A DNA stretch of 6,825 nt from JALQXV01 sp051005235 (GTDB lineage Bacteria; Patescibacteriota; Saccharimonadia; Saccharimonadales; 2-12-FULL-41-12): contig JBPCJO010000039.1 in NCBI GenBank assembly GCA_051005235.1, forward strand, positions 1 through 6,825, written 5' to 3'. Shown here in pieces: positions 1 through 6,400 of the stretch. Below the pieces are notes generated by a model. That model was not told the DNA's origin, did not search any database, and was given only the letters and a program-made list of their open reading frames with translations. A program made the translations under genes and the position numbers. Every line of letters starts with the position of its first letter. Position 1 is the stretch's first letter.

Positions 1-693
1 CTATCGATCGAGAGAACATTATTTTTCGATAAAGACGCACTCAAGAAATATGCTGACGAAGGCGAGCATCAAAATCGAACGCCGTTAGAAATTATTAATT
101 TGCTGGTTCCAAATTGCGCACCCCAAGGCCTTGAGTTACTCACAGCCAACTTAGTCCGCGCCAAGCTCTACATTCTAGAAAATCAGATTGGTAAGCCATT
201 ACATGACGGCACGCCATGGCCGCGCCCCGTGCCTGGTTTTGTCGAGTACTCCCAAGCTATAACCGAAGCAAACACCAAAGGTGCCTCAATTGATCGGGCA
301 ATACTGTCTGCCGGCCATGCTTCGTTTATCAGAAAATGCTTGACCATGTCTGGACTTGAGCAGCCAGAAATTATGATCACCGATGAAACAATTCGTGGCT
401 TAAACTCCAGCCTCTCGCCGGGCAAACTTTCCAAGCCCGAGCTTATGCCGCTACTACTCGCTAAACTACAGTGGCTAAGCCTCTATGACCGTGAAGGCTC
501 TGTCGATATAAACGACCCAGAAGTCAACCAACGCATTACCGTGATCGGTGATTCTGACGAAAAAGATGGTGGGCTTGCCCGTAACGCTGGTGTGAGTTTT
601 ATTCACGTTACTTCTGAGAACTCGGAATCAGCTTGGCTGTCTTTGCAATACATCCATACAATCGGCTCAACAGCCGTTAGCAGTGTACGATGA
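1..693 (+). CDS. HAD-superfamily hydrolase-like protein, 5' truncated by window edge
   Basis: The reading frame is open from base 1 to the TGA at 691-693 (230 residues visible), so the real start lies outside the window; the TTG at 100 is not a convincing start because coding continues upstream of it. The C-terminal half carries HAD signatures: ILSAG at about residues 101-105 (motif II Ser103), a lysine-containing KLSKPE segment at about 142-147 (motif III region), and GDSDEKDGGLARNAG at about 183-197 (motif IV acidic residues Asp184 and Asp189). The visible N-terminus reads SIERTLFFDKD, which resembles the stretch around HAD motif I (DxDxT-L-F), but the two aspartates would align with Ser2 and Glu4. 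Either the nucleophile lies just outside the window or the site is degenerate. The substrate is not predictable. The stop overlaps the start of the next gene (ATGA), indicating a co-translated pair. Confidence 0.75.
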   Translation, partial: LSIERTLFFDKDALKKYADEGEHQNRTPLEIINLLVPNCAPQGLELLTANLVRAKLYILENQIGKPLHDGTPWPRPVPGFVEYSQAITEANTKGASIDRAILSAGHASFIRKCLTMSGLEQPEIMITDETIRGLNSSLSPGKLSKPELMPLLLAKLQWLSLYDREGSVDINDPEVNQRITVIGDSDEKDGGLARNAGVSFIHVTSENSESAWLSLQYIHTIGSTAVSSVR

Positions 694-1217
694 CAAACAA
701 TTGGCATGTCATTACCGGCGGCCCGTCTGTCGGAAAGACTACCCTCTTAGTGGAACTTGAAAAAAGAGGCCATCAAACCGTACCCGAAGCTGCTCGACTG
801 GTAATCGACGAGGCTATCGCCAGCGGCCAAACAATACAGCAGATACGGGCCAACGAGAAGCACTTTCAGCACCAGGTAATGCAACGCAAGATGGCGATCG
901 AAGCGGCCCTAAAATCAGATGCCCTAACGTTTCTCGACAGAGGCCTCCACGACACCATTTCATATCTGCTACATAACGGTTTTAGCGTCGAACAATGGAT
1001 ACATGAGGCAGCCAGCCAGGTTCGCTATAAAACCGTCTTCTTGTTAGAGCCCTTGCAAACCTACGTCAAAGATTATGCCCGCACCGAAACCAAGCAAGAA
1101 GTCGAGCTGCTGACTGCTGCTTTACGCAAAGTGTACGCCGACGCAGGCATGCAGCCTGTCATGGTTCCGGCCATAGATGTCGATAAACGCGCCGATTACA
1201 TATTGCAGCGCATTTAA
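690..1217 (+). CDS. Small P-loop ATPase/kinase-like protein (AAA_28 / NadR kinase-like)
   Basis: This is a complete 175-residue protein. Walker A is GGPSVGKTT at residues 10-18 (Lys16, Thr17). It is followed by the VPEAAR motif at 31-36, typical of the AAA_28 family (PF13521), and by a Walker-B-like FLDRGLHD at 81-88 (Asp83). Near the C-terminus, LEPLQTYVKDYARTE (119-133) is followed by a helix ending in Tyr149, matching the lid region of this family, which includes the ribosylnicotinamide kinase part of NadR. It should bind ATP and may phosphorylate a small metabolite; the substrate is not visible. The ATG at 690 overlaps the upstream stop in the form ATGA, with no clear Shine-Dalgarno site, so translation is probably coupled to the HAD gene. 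A kinase-like and a phosphatase-like protein made together suggests nucleotide or cofactor salvage, but that is inference. Confidence 0.8.
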   Translation: MTNNWHVITGGPSVGKTTLLVELEKRGHQTVPEAARLVIDEAIASGQTIQQIRANEKHFQHQVMQRKMAIEAALKSDALTFLDRGLHDTISYLLHNGFSVEQWIHEAASQVRYKTVFLLEPLQTYVKDYARTETKQEVELLTAALRKVYADAGMQPVMVPAIDVDKRADYILQRI

Positions 1218-1316
1218 TTTGATAGTATTGAGATCTTATATGTCCAACAACAATACGAATGGCTGAAGCTTTTTTAGTTACATATTATTACGAGATAGTG
1301 TACACTAAAGATTAGT
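1218..1316. other. Intergenic stretch between the AAA-type gene and its terminator
   Basis: This A+T-rich stretch contains no plausible ORF. It holds a T-run at 1270-1275 without a convincing stem, and a promoter-like element described separately. Transcription from the HAD/AAA operon probably reads through it to the terminator that follows. Confidence 0.5.
1277..1306 (+). promoter_or_regulatory. Weak promoter-like sequence just before the terminator
   Basis: GTTACA (1277-1282, 4 of 6 to TTGACA) is followed 18 bases later by TACACT (1301-1306, 4 of 6 to TATAAT). The same hexamer TACACT occurs in the putative purM promoter. A start near 1313 would give a transcript of only about 34 bases before the terminator ends, so this may be a chance match or the relic of a promoter separated from its gene. 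Confidence 0.25.
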
Positions 1317-1346
1317 TGGGGACTGCGGATGCGGGCCCCATTTTTT
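1317..1346 (+). terminator. Intrinsic terminator of the HAD/AAA operon
   Basis: TGGGG (1317-1321) pairs with CCCCA (1336-1340). After an A/G mismatch, CTGC (1323-1326) pairs with GCGG (1331-1334) around a GGAT loop, with one G-T wobble. Six T residues follow at 1341-1346. This is a textbook rho-independent terminator for + strand transcription. On the minus strand no T-run follows the hairpin, so it does not obviously terminate the converging DUF3800 gene, whose stop codon lies one base beyond the T-run. Confidence 0.85.
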
Positions 1347-1347
1347 A

Positions 1348-2103
1348 TTACATTGGCAAAATCGTTATTCCAATATTCTTCCGGCGACCATTTATATTTT
1401 TAACTTTTTTAAATACTGTTTTATATTTAAGTTGATGGCCTACCCGTTCTGGTTTGTTTAAATGATATCGTGCTATCGGCGAAGCTACCATGTCTGCAAT
1501 CTGAAGCCCAGCGATATTGTCTGACTTTTGTTTAAATTCAATAGAACTTGCGAGCTTTAGTTTGATTTCAGCGGCTTGAACTTTATTTGTCCCTTTGACC
1601 CGAGATGACAAGTAAGATATCTTCAGCTGATTGTCAAGTACGCTATTTCTGCTTTCGGCGACTATCTTACCTTTCTGAGTATCATCTAAATTAAAAATGA
1701 GTTGATTTATCAGATTATCAAAACTAAGTAAATACGGATCCTTGGCTTCCAATCCGTATTTTATTAAGTGCTTATTCTTTAAGATAACACACGCTACTAA
1801 ACTTATCCGTAAAGATGATAATAGTTTTTCAAAATCAGCATAAAATTTCTTTCTAAACTCCATGTTTATAAAGCTCATATATAATTTATTATTTGCAGAC
1901 TGAGGATGTGTCATCTCCTTACTGTGAAGAACAATGTCTTCTGTGCCAAAATGTTTGAGTTTTAGAGCATTCAGATAGTCCGTTAATTCGCCGTCATGAT
2001 AAACCATATCGCAAATCACACCTGATAATACGAAAATGGGGTAGCTTTTATCAATTTTAGATAAGCTGTGGTCACCAGTTTCATCTATATACAAAACTTT
2101 CAT
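1348..2103 (-). CDS. DUF3800 domain protein (predicted RNase H-like fold)
   Basis: This is a complete 251-residue protein starting at ATG (CAT at 2101-2103) and ending in TAA. It matches DUF3800 (PF12686): YIDETGDH at the N-terminus (Asp7, Glu8), LHSKE around His60, VAESRN around Glu150, and GLQIADMVA (199-207, Asp204) near the C-terminus. The spaced acidic residues are those expected of an RNase H-like metal site, a fold predicted for this family, so nuclease activity is plausible but unproven here. The length is ordinary for the family. The gene is far richer in A+T than its neighbours and lies alone on the opposite strand between two housekeeping-like blocks, both signs of acquisition. DUF3800 genes are often found in phage, mobile and defence regions and, from memory, near computationally described structured RNAs; a candidate structured RNA lies directly upstream. 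No Shine-Dalgarno site is visible before the ATG. Confidence 0.85.
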   Translation of the reverse strand: MKVLYIDETGDHSLSKIDKSYPIFVLSGVICDMVYHDGELTDYLNALKLKHFGTEDIVLHSKEMTHPQSANNKLYMSFINMEFRKKFYADFEKLLSSLRISLVACVILKNKHLIKYGLEAKDPYLLSFDNLINQLIFNLDDTQKGKIVAESRNSVLDNQLKISYLSSRVKGTNKVQAAEIKLKLASSIEFKQKSDNIAGLQIADMVASPIARYHLNKPERVGHQLKYKTVFKKVKNINGRRKNIGITILPM

Positions 2104-2126
2104 CTGCGCATAGTAGCAATGAGTTA

Positions 2127-2156
2127 TTAACTGAGGATTAATTTACTTGTTATAAT
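2127..2156 (+). promoter_or_regulatory. Extended -10 promoter pointing into the structured-RNA region
   Basis: TGTTATAAT at 2148-2156 is a perfect extended -10 element (TGnTATAAT). TTAACT at 2127-2132 is a possible -35 (4 of 6 to TTGACA) with an 18-base spacer. Transcription would begin near 2163 and run into the 2182-2281 RNA and on towards purM. Confidence 0.5.
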
Positions 2157-2177
2157 TAGAGGAAGTCATATTATAAT
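2147..2177 (+). promoter_or_regulatory. Promoter placed to start the structured RNA
   Basis: A perfect TATAAT lies at 2172-2177, with TTGTTA (2147-2152, 4 of 6 to TTGACA) upstream at a rather long 19-base spacing. The predicted start is about 2183-2184, which is the base of the 10-bp closing stem of the RNA candidate. It overlaps the extended -10 promoter, so the two could be alternatives. Confidence 0.4.
2170..2175 (-). promoter_or_regulatory. Candidate -10 box for the DUF3800 gene
   Basis: On the minus strand this reads TATAAT, within a near-palindromic ATTATAAT that also gives a -10 box on the + strand. It would start a transcript about 60 bases upstream of the DUF3800 ATG. A -35 hexamer at 17-base spacing is poor. 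Another possibility is a TACTAT sequence six bases before the ATG, which would give a leaderless message. Confidence 0.35.
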
Positions 2178-2181
2178 TTTT

Positions 2182-2281
2182 TTTGGAGTTGAAAAGCAGA
2201 AAGGCTCTACTGCGGGGTGCAACTAGGCCGAAAGATATCGAAAGTACTACGATAAAGGATCGCCGTCCTTCCAGCTCCAAA
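2182..2281 (+). ncRNA. Candidate compact structured RNA divergent from the DUF3800 gene
   Basis: About 100 bases fold by hand into four helices. P1 joins 2182-2191 to 2272-2281 (10 bp, one G-U). P2 joins 2196-2199 to 2210-2213 (GCAG/CTGC). P3 joins 2236-2240 to 2250-2254 (TATCG/CGATA). P4 joins 2255-2260 to 2265-2270 with a CGCC loop. P3 and P4 directly abut and could stack, and only one base separates P4 from P1. The P4 loop CGCC (2261-2264) can pair with GGTG (2216-2219), and GGCT in the P2 loop (2203-2206) with GGCC (2226-2229), so pseudoknots are possible. CGAAAG occurs twice (2229-2234 and 2239-2244). I could not match it to tRNA, tmRNA, RNase P, SRP RNA or a purine-related riboswitch. 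No T-run follows, so its 3' end would have to arise by processing. Its position beside DUF3800 recalls the computationally described DUF3800 RNA motifs. Confidence 0.45.
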
Positions 2282-2305
2282 CAAGTTTATAACCATTCCC
2301 AATTA

Positions 2306-2322
2306 GAGTCTACTTATGACTC
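2306..2322. repeat. Inverted repeat GAGTC-N7-GACTC
   Basis: A perfect 5-bp dyad separated by seven bases lies between the RNA candidate and the purM promoter, 25 bases upstream of the possible -35 element. It could be a small hairpin in a read-through transcript or a protein-binding operator. No T-run follows, so it is not an intrinsic terminator. Confidence 0.35.
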
Positions 2323-2347
2323 GGCACAATTGTTAGTACGTGCTATC

Positions 2348-2376
2348 TGCACAAAACCACTAAAATCCTATACACT
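2348..2376 (+). promoter_or_regulatory. Putative purM-purL promoter giving a leaderless message
   Basis: TGCACA (2348-2353, 4 of 6 to TTGACA) and TACACT (2371-2376, 4 of 6 to TATAAT) are separated by 17 bases. The ATG of purM begins eight bases after the last base of the -10, where transcription would be expected to start, and no Shine-Dalgarno site precedes it. A leaderless purM mRNA is therefore likely. Read-through from the upstream promoters near 2150-2177 is an alternative source. Confidence 0.45.
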
Positions 2377-2383
2377 ATTAACA

Positions 2384-3496
2384 ATGGCTGACGCAAACGA
2401 CAATCCCCTTACCTACTCCACGTCCGGCGTAGACTACAGCTCCATCGATCCGGCAAAAGTTTCGGCCCAAGCCGCTGCCGCTAAAACAGCTTCGAACTTG
2501 AACGCATTTAACATGACCGAGGTTACCGCCAGCCGCGGTGAATCTGCCTACGTTTGGCAAGAAGGCGATGCTCACCGGGCATTGGTTGTCGAAGGGCTCG
2601 GTACTAAAAATCTGGTGGCCGATGCCATGCGTGCCATCGGCGGTAAAACCTATTACGACCAAATTGCCCAAGACACCGTCGCCATGATTGTAAACGACTT
2701 AATCGTCGTCGGTGCCCTGCCCAATGTCATCAATGCCTATTTTGCAATTGGCGACTCCGCATGGATGAACGACCAAGAGCGAACCGGCGACTTAATTCGG
2801 GGCTGGGCGGCAGCTTGCGACCTTTCTGGCGCAACTTGGGGCGGCGGCGAAACACCCGCCTTAAAAGGAATTATCAACCCCGAAACAATCGACCTGGCAG
2901 GTTCGGCGATTGGTAGCATTGCACCCGGCCAATTAGTGCTTGGCGACAACCTTTCCGACGGTGACGCCATTATCTTAGTAGAAAGTAGCGGCATTCATGC
3001 TAACGGCCTTACCTTGGCCCGCTCCATCGCCGACCAACAACCAGACGGCTACGCCACCAAACTTTCAGACGGGCGAATGTATGGCGAGGCCCTCCTAACT
3101 CCGACCCGTATTTACGTCGCGTTAGTCCGCGAATTATTACAAAAAAATATAGACATTCACTATATGGTCAATATTACAGGTCACGGCTGGCGTAAATTAA
3201 TGCGCGCCACCAAAGATTTTACGTACGTTATGAACGTTATTCCAGAAGTCCCTACAGAACTTACCTTCATTAAAGAACAAGCCAATATCGACGATACCGA
3301 AATGTACGGCAACTTTAACATGGGCGCCGGGTTCGCGATTTACATACCACAAAGTGAAGTGCCGGCCGTCCTCGAAGCAGCTAAGCAAGTCAATTTTAAG
3401 GCTTGGCAGGCTGGTATGGTTACCGCCGGGCCTAAGAAAGTCATCATTGAGCCCGCCAACATTACCTTTGACGGTGCGAGTTTAGGGGTACGATAG
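2384..3496 (+). CDS. purM: Phosphoribosylformylglycinamidine cyclo-ligase (AIR synthase), divergent PurM
   Basis: PurM converts FGAM and ATP to AIR in de novo purine synthesis in the cytoplasm. The ATG at 2384 gives 370 residues, slightly longer than the usual 345 or so. An upstream in-frame TTG at 2183 would add 67 residues running through the structured-RNA and promoter region, and is rejected. PurM landmarks in order: SGVDYSSID (14-22), EGLGTKN (70-76, in place of DGVGTKL), DTVAMIVNDLIVVGA (97-111, with Asp97, Asn104, Asp105), GGGETP (153-158), SSGIHANGL (201-209), LLTPTRIYV (237-245), NITGHGWRKL (263-272, in place of LTGGGFWEN) and EMYGNFNMGAGF (306-317). The nucleotide-loop Asp is Glu70 here, and the FLDYYA segment reads INAYFA (116-121). 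The fold and most of the site are kept, so AIR synthase remains the best call, strengthened by purL directly downstream; a PurM paralogue with an altered substrate is less likely. Confidence 0.82.
   Translation: MADANDNPLTYSTSGVDYSSIDPAKVSAQAAAAKTASNLNAFNMTEVTASRGESAYVWQEGDAHRALVVEGLGTKNLVADAMRAIGGKTYYDQIAQDTVAMIVNDLIVVGALPNVINAYFAIGDSAWMNDQERTGDLIRGWAAACDLSGATWGGGETPALKGIINPETIDLAGSAIGSIAPGQLVLGDNLSDGDAIILVESSGIHANGLTLARSIADQQPDGYATKLSDGRMYGEALLTPTRIYVALVRELLQKNIDIHYMVNITGHGWRKLMRATKDFTYVMNVIPEVPTELTFIKEQANIDDTEMYGNFNMGAGFAIYIPQSEVPAVLEAAKQVNFKAWQAGMVTAGPKKVIIEPANITFDGASLGVR
3484..3488 (+). promoter_or_regulatory. Shine-Dalgarno-like AGGGG for purL
   Basis: AGGGG lies inside the last codons of purM, eight bases before the GTG at 3497. 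It supports that GTG as the purL start and allows translation to reinitiate directly after the purM TAG. Confidence 0.5.
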
Positions 3497-6400
3497 GTGG
3501 TCACGTACAAAGGTATTTCCGCATTATCTTCATTCCGAAAAAGACAACTGCTTCAGAAACTGCAAATAATCCACCCAGGCATTACCGATGTGTCGGCTGA
3601 GTATATCCATTTCGTAGATAGCGACGCGCTAAAACCAAAAGATAATGCCAAACTTACGCAATTACTCACGTACGGCGAACCATCAAAATCAAAAAAAACA
3701 TCTCAAATTATTCTTATCACTCCACGTGTTGGCACCATCTCGCCGTGGTCATCTAAAGCTACCGATATCGCCCACAACTCCAGTCTAAAACAAGTTAATC
3801 GTATTGAACGCGGCACGGTCTACTATCTGACCGCAACCGACGCCCTTGAGTTACCGATCCTTGCGGCAGCCCTGCACGATAAAATGACCGAAGCCGTTTT
3901 TTACGATATCGATACTGCGGCAGCCTCACTGTTTAGTCAAGAAAGTCCGCGACCTTACCAAAAAGTTACAGAGCTACAAAAAGCTAACGCCGAACTTGGT
4001 CTGGCTCTCGCCAACGACGAGATAGAATATTTATATAAGGCGTATGAGGAACTTGGCCGCAATCCAAGCGACGCCGAACTAATGATGTTTTCGGTAGTAA
4101 ACAGCGAGCATTGCCGGCATAAGATTTTTAATGCCGAATGGATAGTAGATGGCAAAACGCAGTCAAAAAGCCTCTTCAAAAAAATAAAAAATACATATGA
4201 AAAAAATAATACCGATATATTGTCGGCCTACTCAGACAATGCCGCTGTGTTACGCGGCACCAAAACCAAACGGTTTTACGCCGACACAAAGACATCTATT
4301 TACGAACCACACACCGAGGAAGCCCATATTGTTATTAAAGTCGAAACGCATAACCACCCCACCGCAGTCGCGCCGGTGCCTGGTGCGGGCACCGGCGTAG
4401 GAGGCGAAATTCGAGACGAAGGCGCTACCGGCCGTGGCGCCAAACCAAAAATGGGACTAGCTGGTTTTAGTGTCTCCAACCTTAATATTCCGGGCCATGA
4501 ACAGCCATGGGAACATTATTACGGTAAGCCGTCCCGAATTGCCTCCGCACTCGATATTATGGTCGACGCGCCAATTGGTGGCGCCGCTTTTAATAACGAG
4601 TTTGGCCGGCCAAACCTAGCAGGTTACTTCCGGACCTACGAACAAGCAGACGACAACCAAGTTTGGGGTTACCATAAACCAATTATGTTGGCTGGCGGCG
4701 TCGGCAATATTAAAGATGAGCATGTTATTAAACGTGATTTACCAGTCGGCGCCCAGCTTATTGTTTTGGGCGGGCCATCAATGTTAATCGGACTTGGTGG
4801 TGGCACTGCCTCTAGCATGCAAACCGGCGAAAGTGAGGAAAGCCTCGATTTTGCATCTGTCCAACGAGCTAATGCCGAAATGGAACGACGGGTGCAAGAA
4901 GTGATCAATGCGTGTTGGGCACTTGGCGCTCAAAATCCAATAATCAGTATTCATGACGTTGGAGCTGGCGGTCTTTCAAACGCCCTACCCGAACTTGTTC
5001 ACGATTCAGGTTTAGGCGCCCACTTTAATTTACGCGATGTACCAAATGCCGAACCCGGTATGTCACCCATGGAAATCTGGTGTAACGAAGCCCAAGAACG
5101 TTATGTGTTGGGCATCGACGCCAAAGACCTGGCTTACTTTACGACACTGTGCCAACGTGAGCGATGCCCATTTGCAGTAGTTGGCGTAACAACCGAGCAA
5201 GAACAGTTAGTCGTTTATGACGAACTGTTTAAAAACACGCCGGTCGATATTCCAATGTCATTATTATTTGGCAAAGCGCCAAAAATGAAACGCGAATTCA
5301 CACGAGTCCCCAAAAAACTACCAAACGTAATAACCGACGACATTGAGCTGGCTGAAGCAGCTAAAAGAGTCTTGCATATGCCGGCGGTAGGCAATAAAAA
5401 GTTCCTCATAACTATTGGTGACCGCACAGTCGGCGGCTTAACAGTGCGCGATCAAATGGTGGGGCCGTGGCAAGTGCCGGTGAGCGACGTAGCTGTGACC
5501 GCCAGTTCCTTCGGCAGTAAAACCGGAGAAGCCATGGCGCTGGGCGAACGGACTCCGTTGGCCCGCATTAGTAGCGCCGCTGCGGCCCGCATGGCAGTCG
5601 GCGAGACAATTACCAATATCGCCGCCGCACCAATCAAAAAAATCTCAGACATAAAATTATCGGCCAACTGGATGGCAGCCGCAGGCCACGGCAACGAAGA
5701 CCAGCAACTATATGATGCAGTCACTGCCGTCGGCGAAGAGTTCTGCCCTGCCCTTGGCCTTACCATACCAGTGGGCAAAGATTCATTAAGCATGCGTACC
5801 ACTTGGCAAGAAAACCAAACTGAAAAATCAGTTACTTCCCCGTTGTCGCTAATCATTAGTGGTTTTGCGCCCGTCTGCGACACATCTAATGTGCTCACTC
5901 CCCAACTTCAAAATATCACTGATAGCACATTAATCCTGATTGACTTAGGCAATGGCAAAAACCGTTTAGGCGGGTCAATACTGGCCCAGGCATATGATCA
6001 AGTTGGCAACCAAGCGCCAGACATTGAGCCGCATCAACTTGGCGCTTTTTTTAAGGCTATTCAGGCGCTTAACAAACAAGGCTTACTACTTTCCTATCAT
6101 GACCGTTCCGATGGTGGCCTTTTAACTACGTTATGTGAAATGTCGTTTGCCAGTCGGCTCGGACTTTCAATTGACCTCAGCGACCTAAACGGCGAACCAC
6201 TCGATACACTTTTCAACGAAGAGCTCGGCGCGGTCATTCAGGTAACAAAAAGTAATGCTCCCAAAGTAATAGCCAGTCTCACCAGTGCGCTTGGTGACTG
6301 CGTGCACGACATCGGTACCCCGACAGCCAAAAACCAAACCATTAGTATTCAAAAAGGTGGACAAACCATCTACAAAAACAGTCGAGTACAGCTAGAATCA

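Noticed and set aside
1261..1275. Terminator at GGCTGAAGCT followed by T6
   Set aside because: The only stem would have a two-base loop; the strong terminator at 1317-1346 explains the end of the operon better.
2182..2281. A purine-related riboswitch (purine, ZTP, PRPP) or tRNA/tmRNA
   Set aside because: I could not find the conserved cores of these classes, nor T-loop GTTC-type sequence; the TSS-spaced closing stem and separate purM promoter also argue against a simple leader, though a new riboswitch class is not excluded.
2306..2322. Anticodon arm of a tRNA (5-bp stem, 7-base loop)
   Set aside because: There are no D-arm, T-arm or acceptor sequences around it, and the loop lacks the invariant T before the anticodon.
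2183..2383. A 67-residue N-terminal extension of purM from TTG 2183
   Set aside because: The extension has no resemblance to PurM, runs through a well-structured RNA region and promoter elements, and the ATG at 2384 gives a family-like N-terminus.
4197..4400. Short + strand ORF of 67 codons
   Set aside because: It lies in another frame within conserved purL coding sequence, with low-complexity composition and no recognisable family.
5452..5898. Minus-strand ORF of 148 codons
   Set aside because: It is antisense to a highly conserved part of purL and has no domain features; the other minus-strand ORFs in purM and purL are shadows for the same reason.
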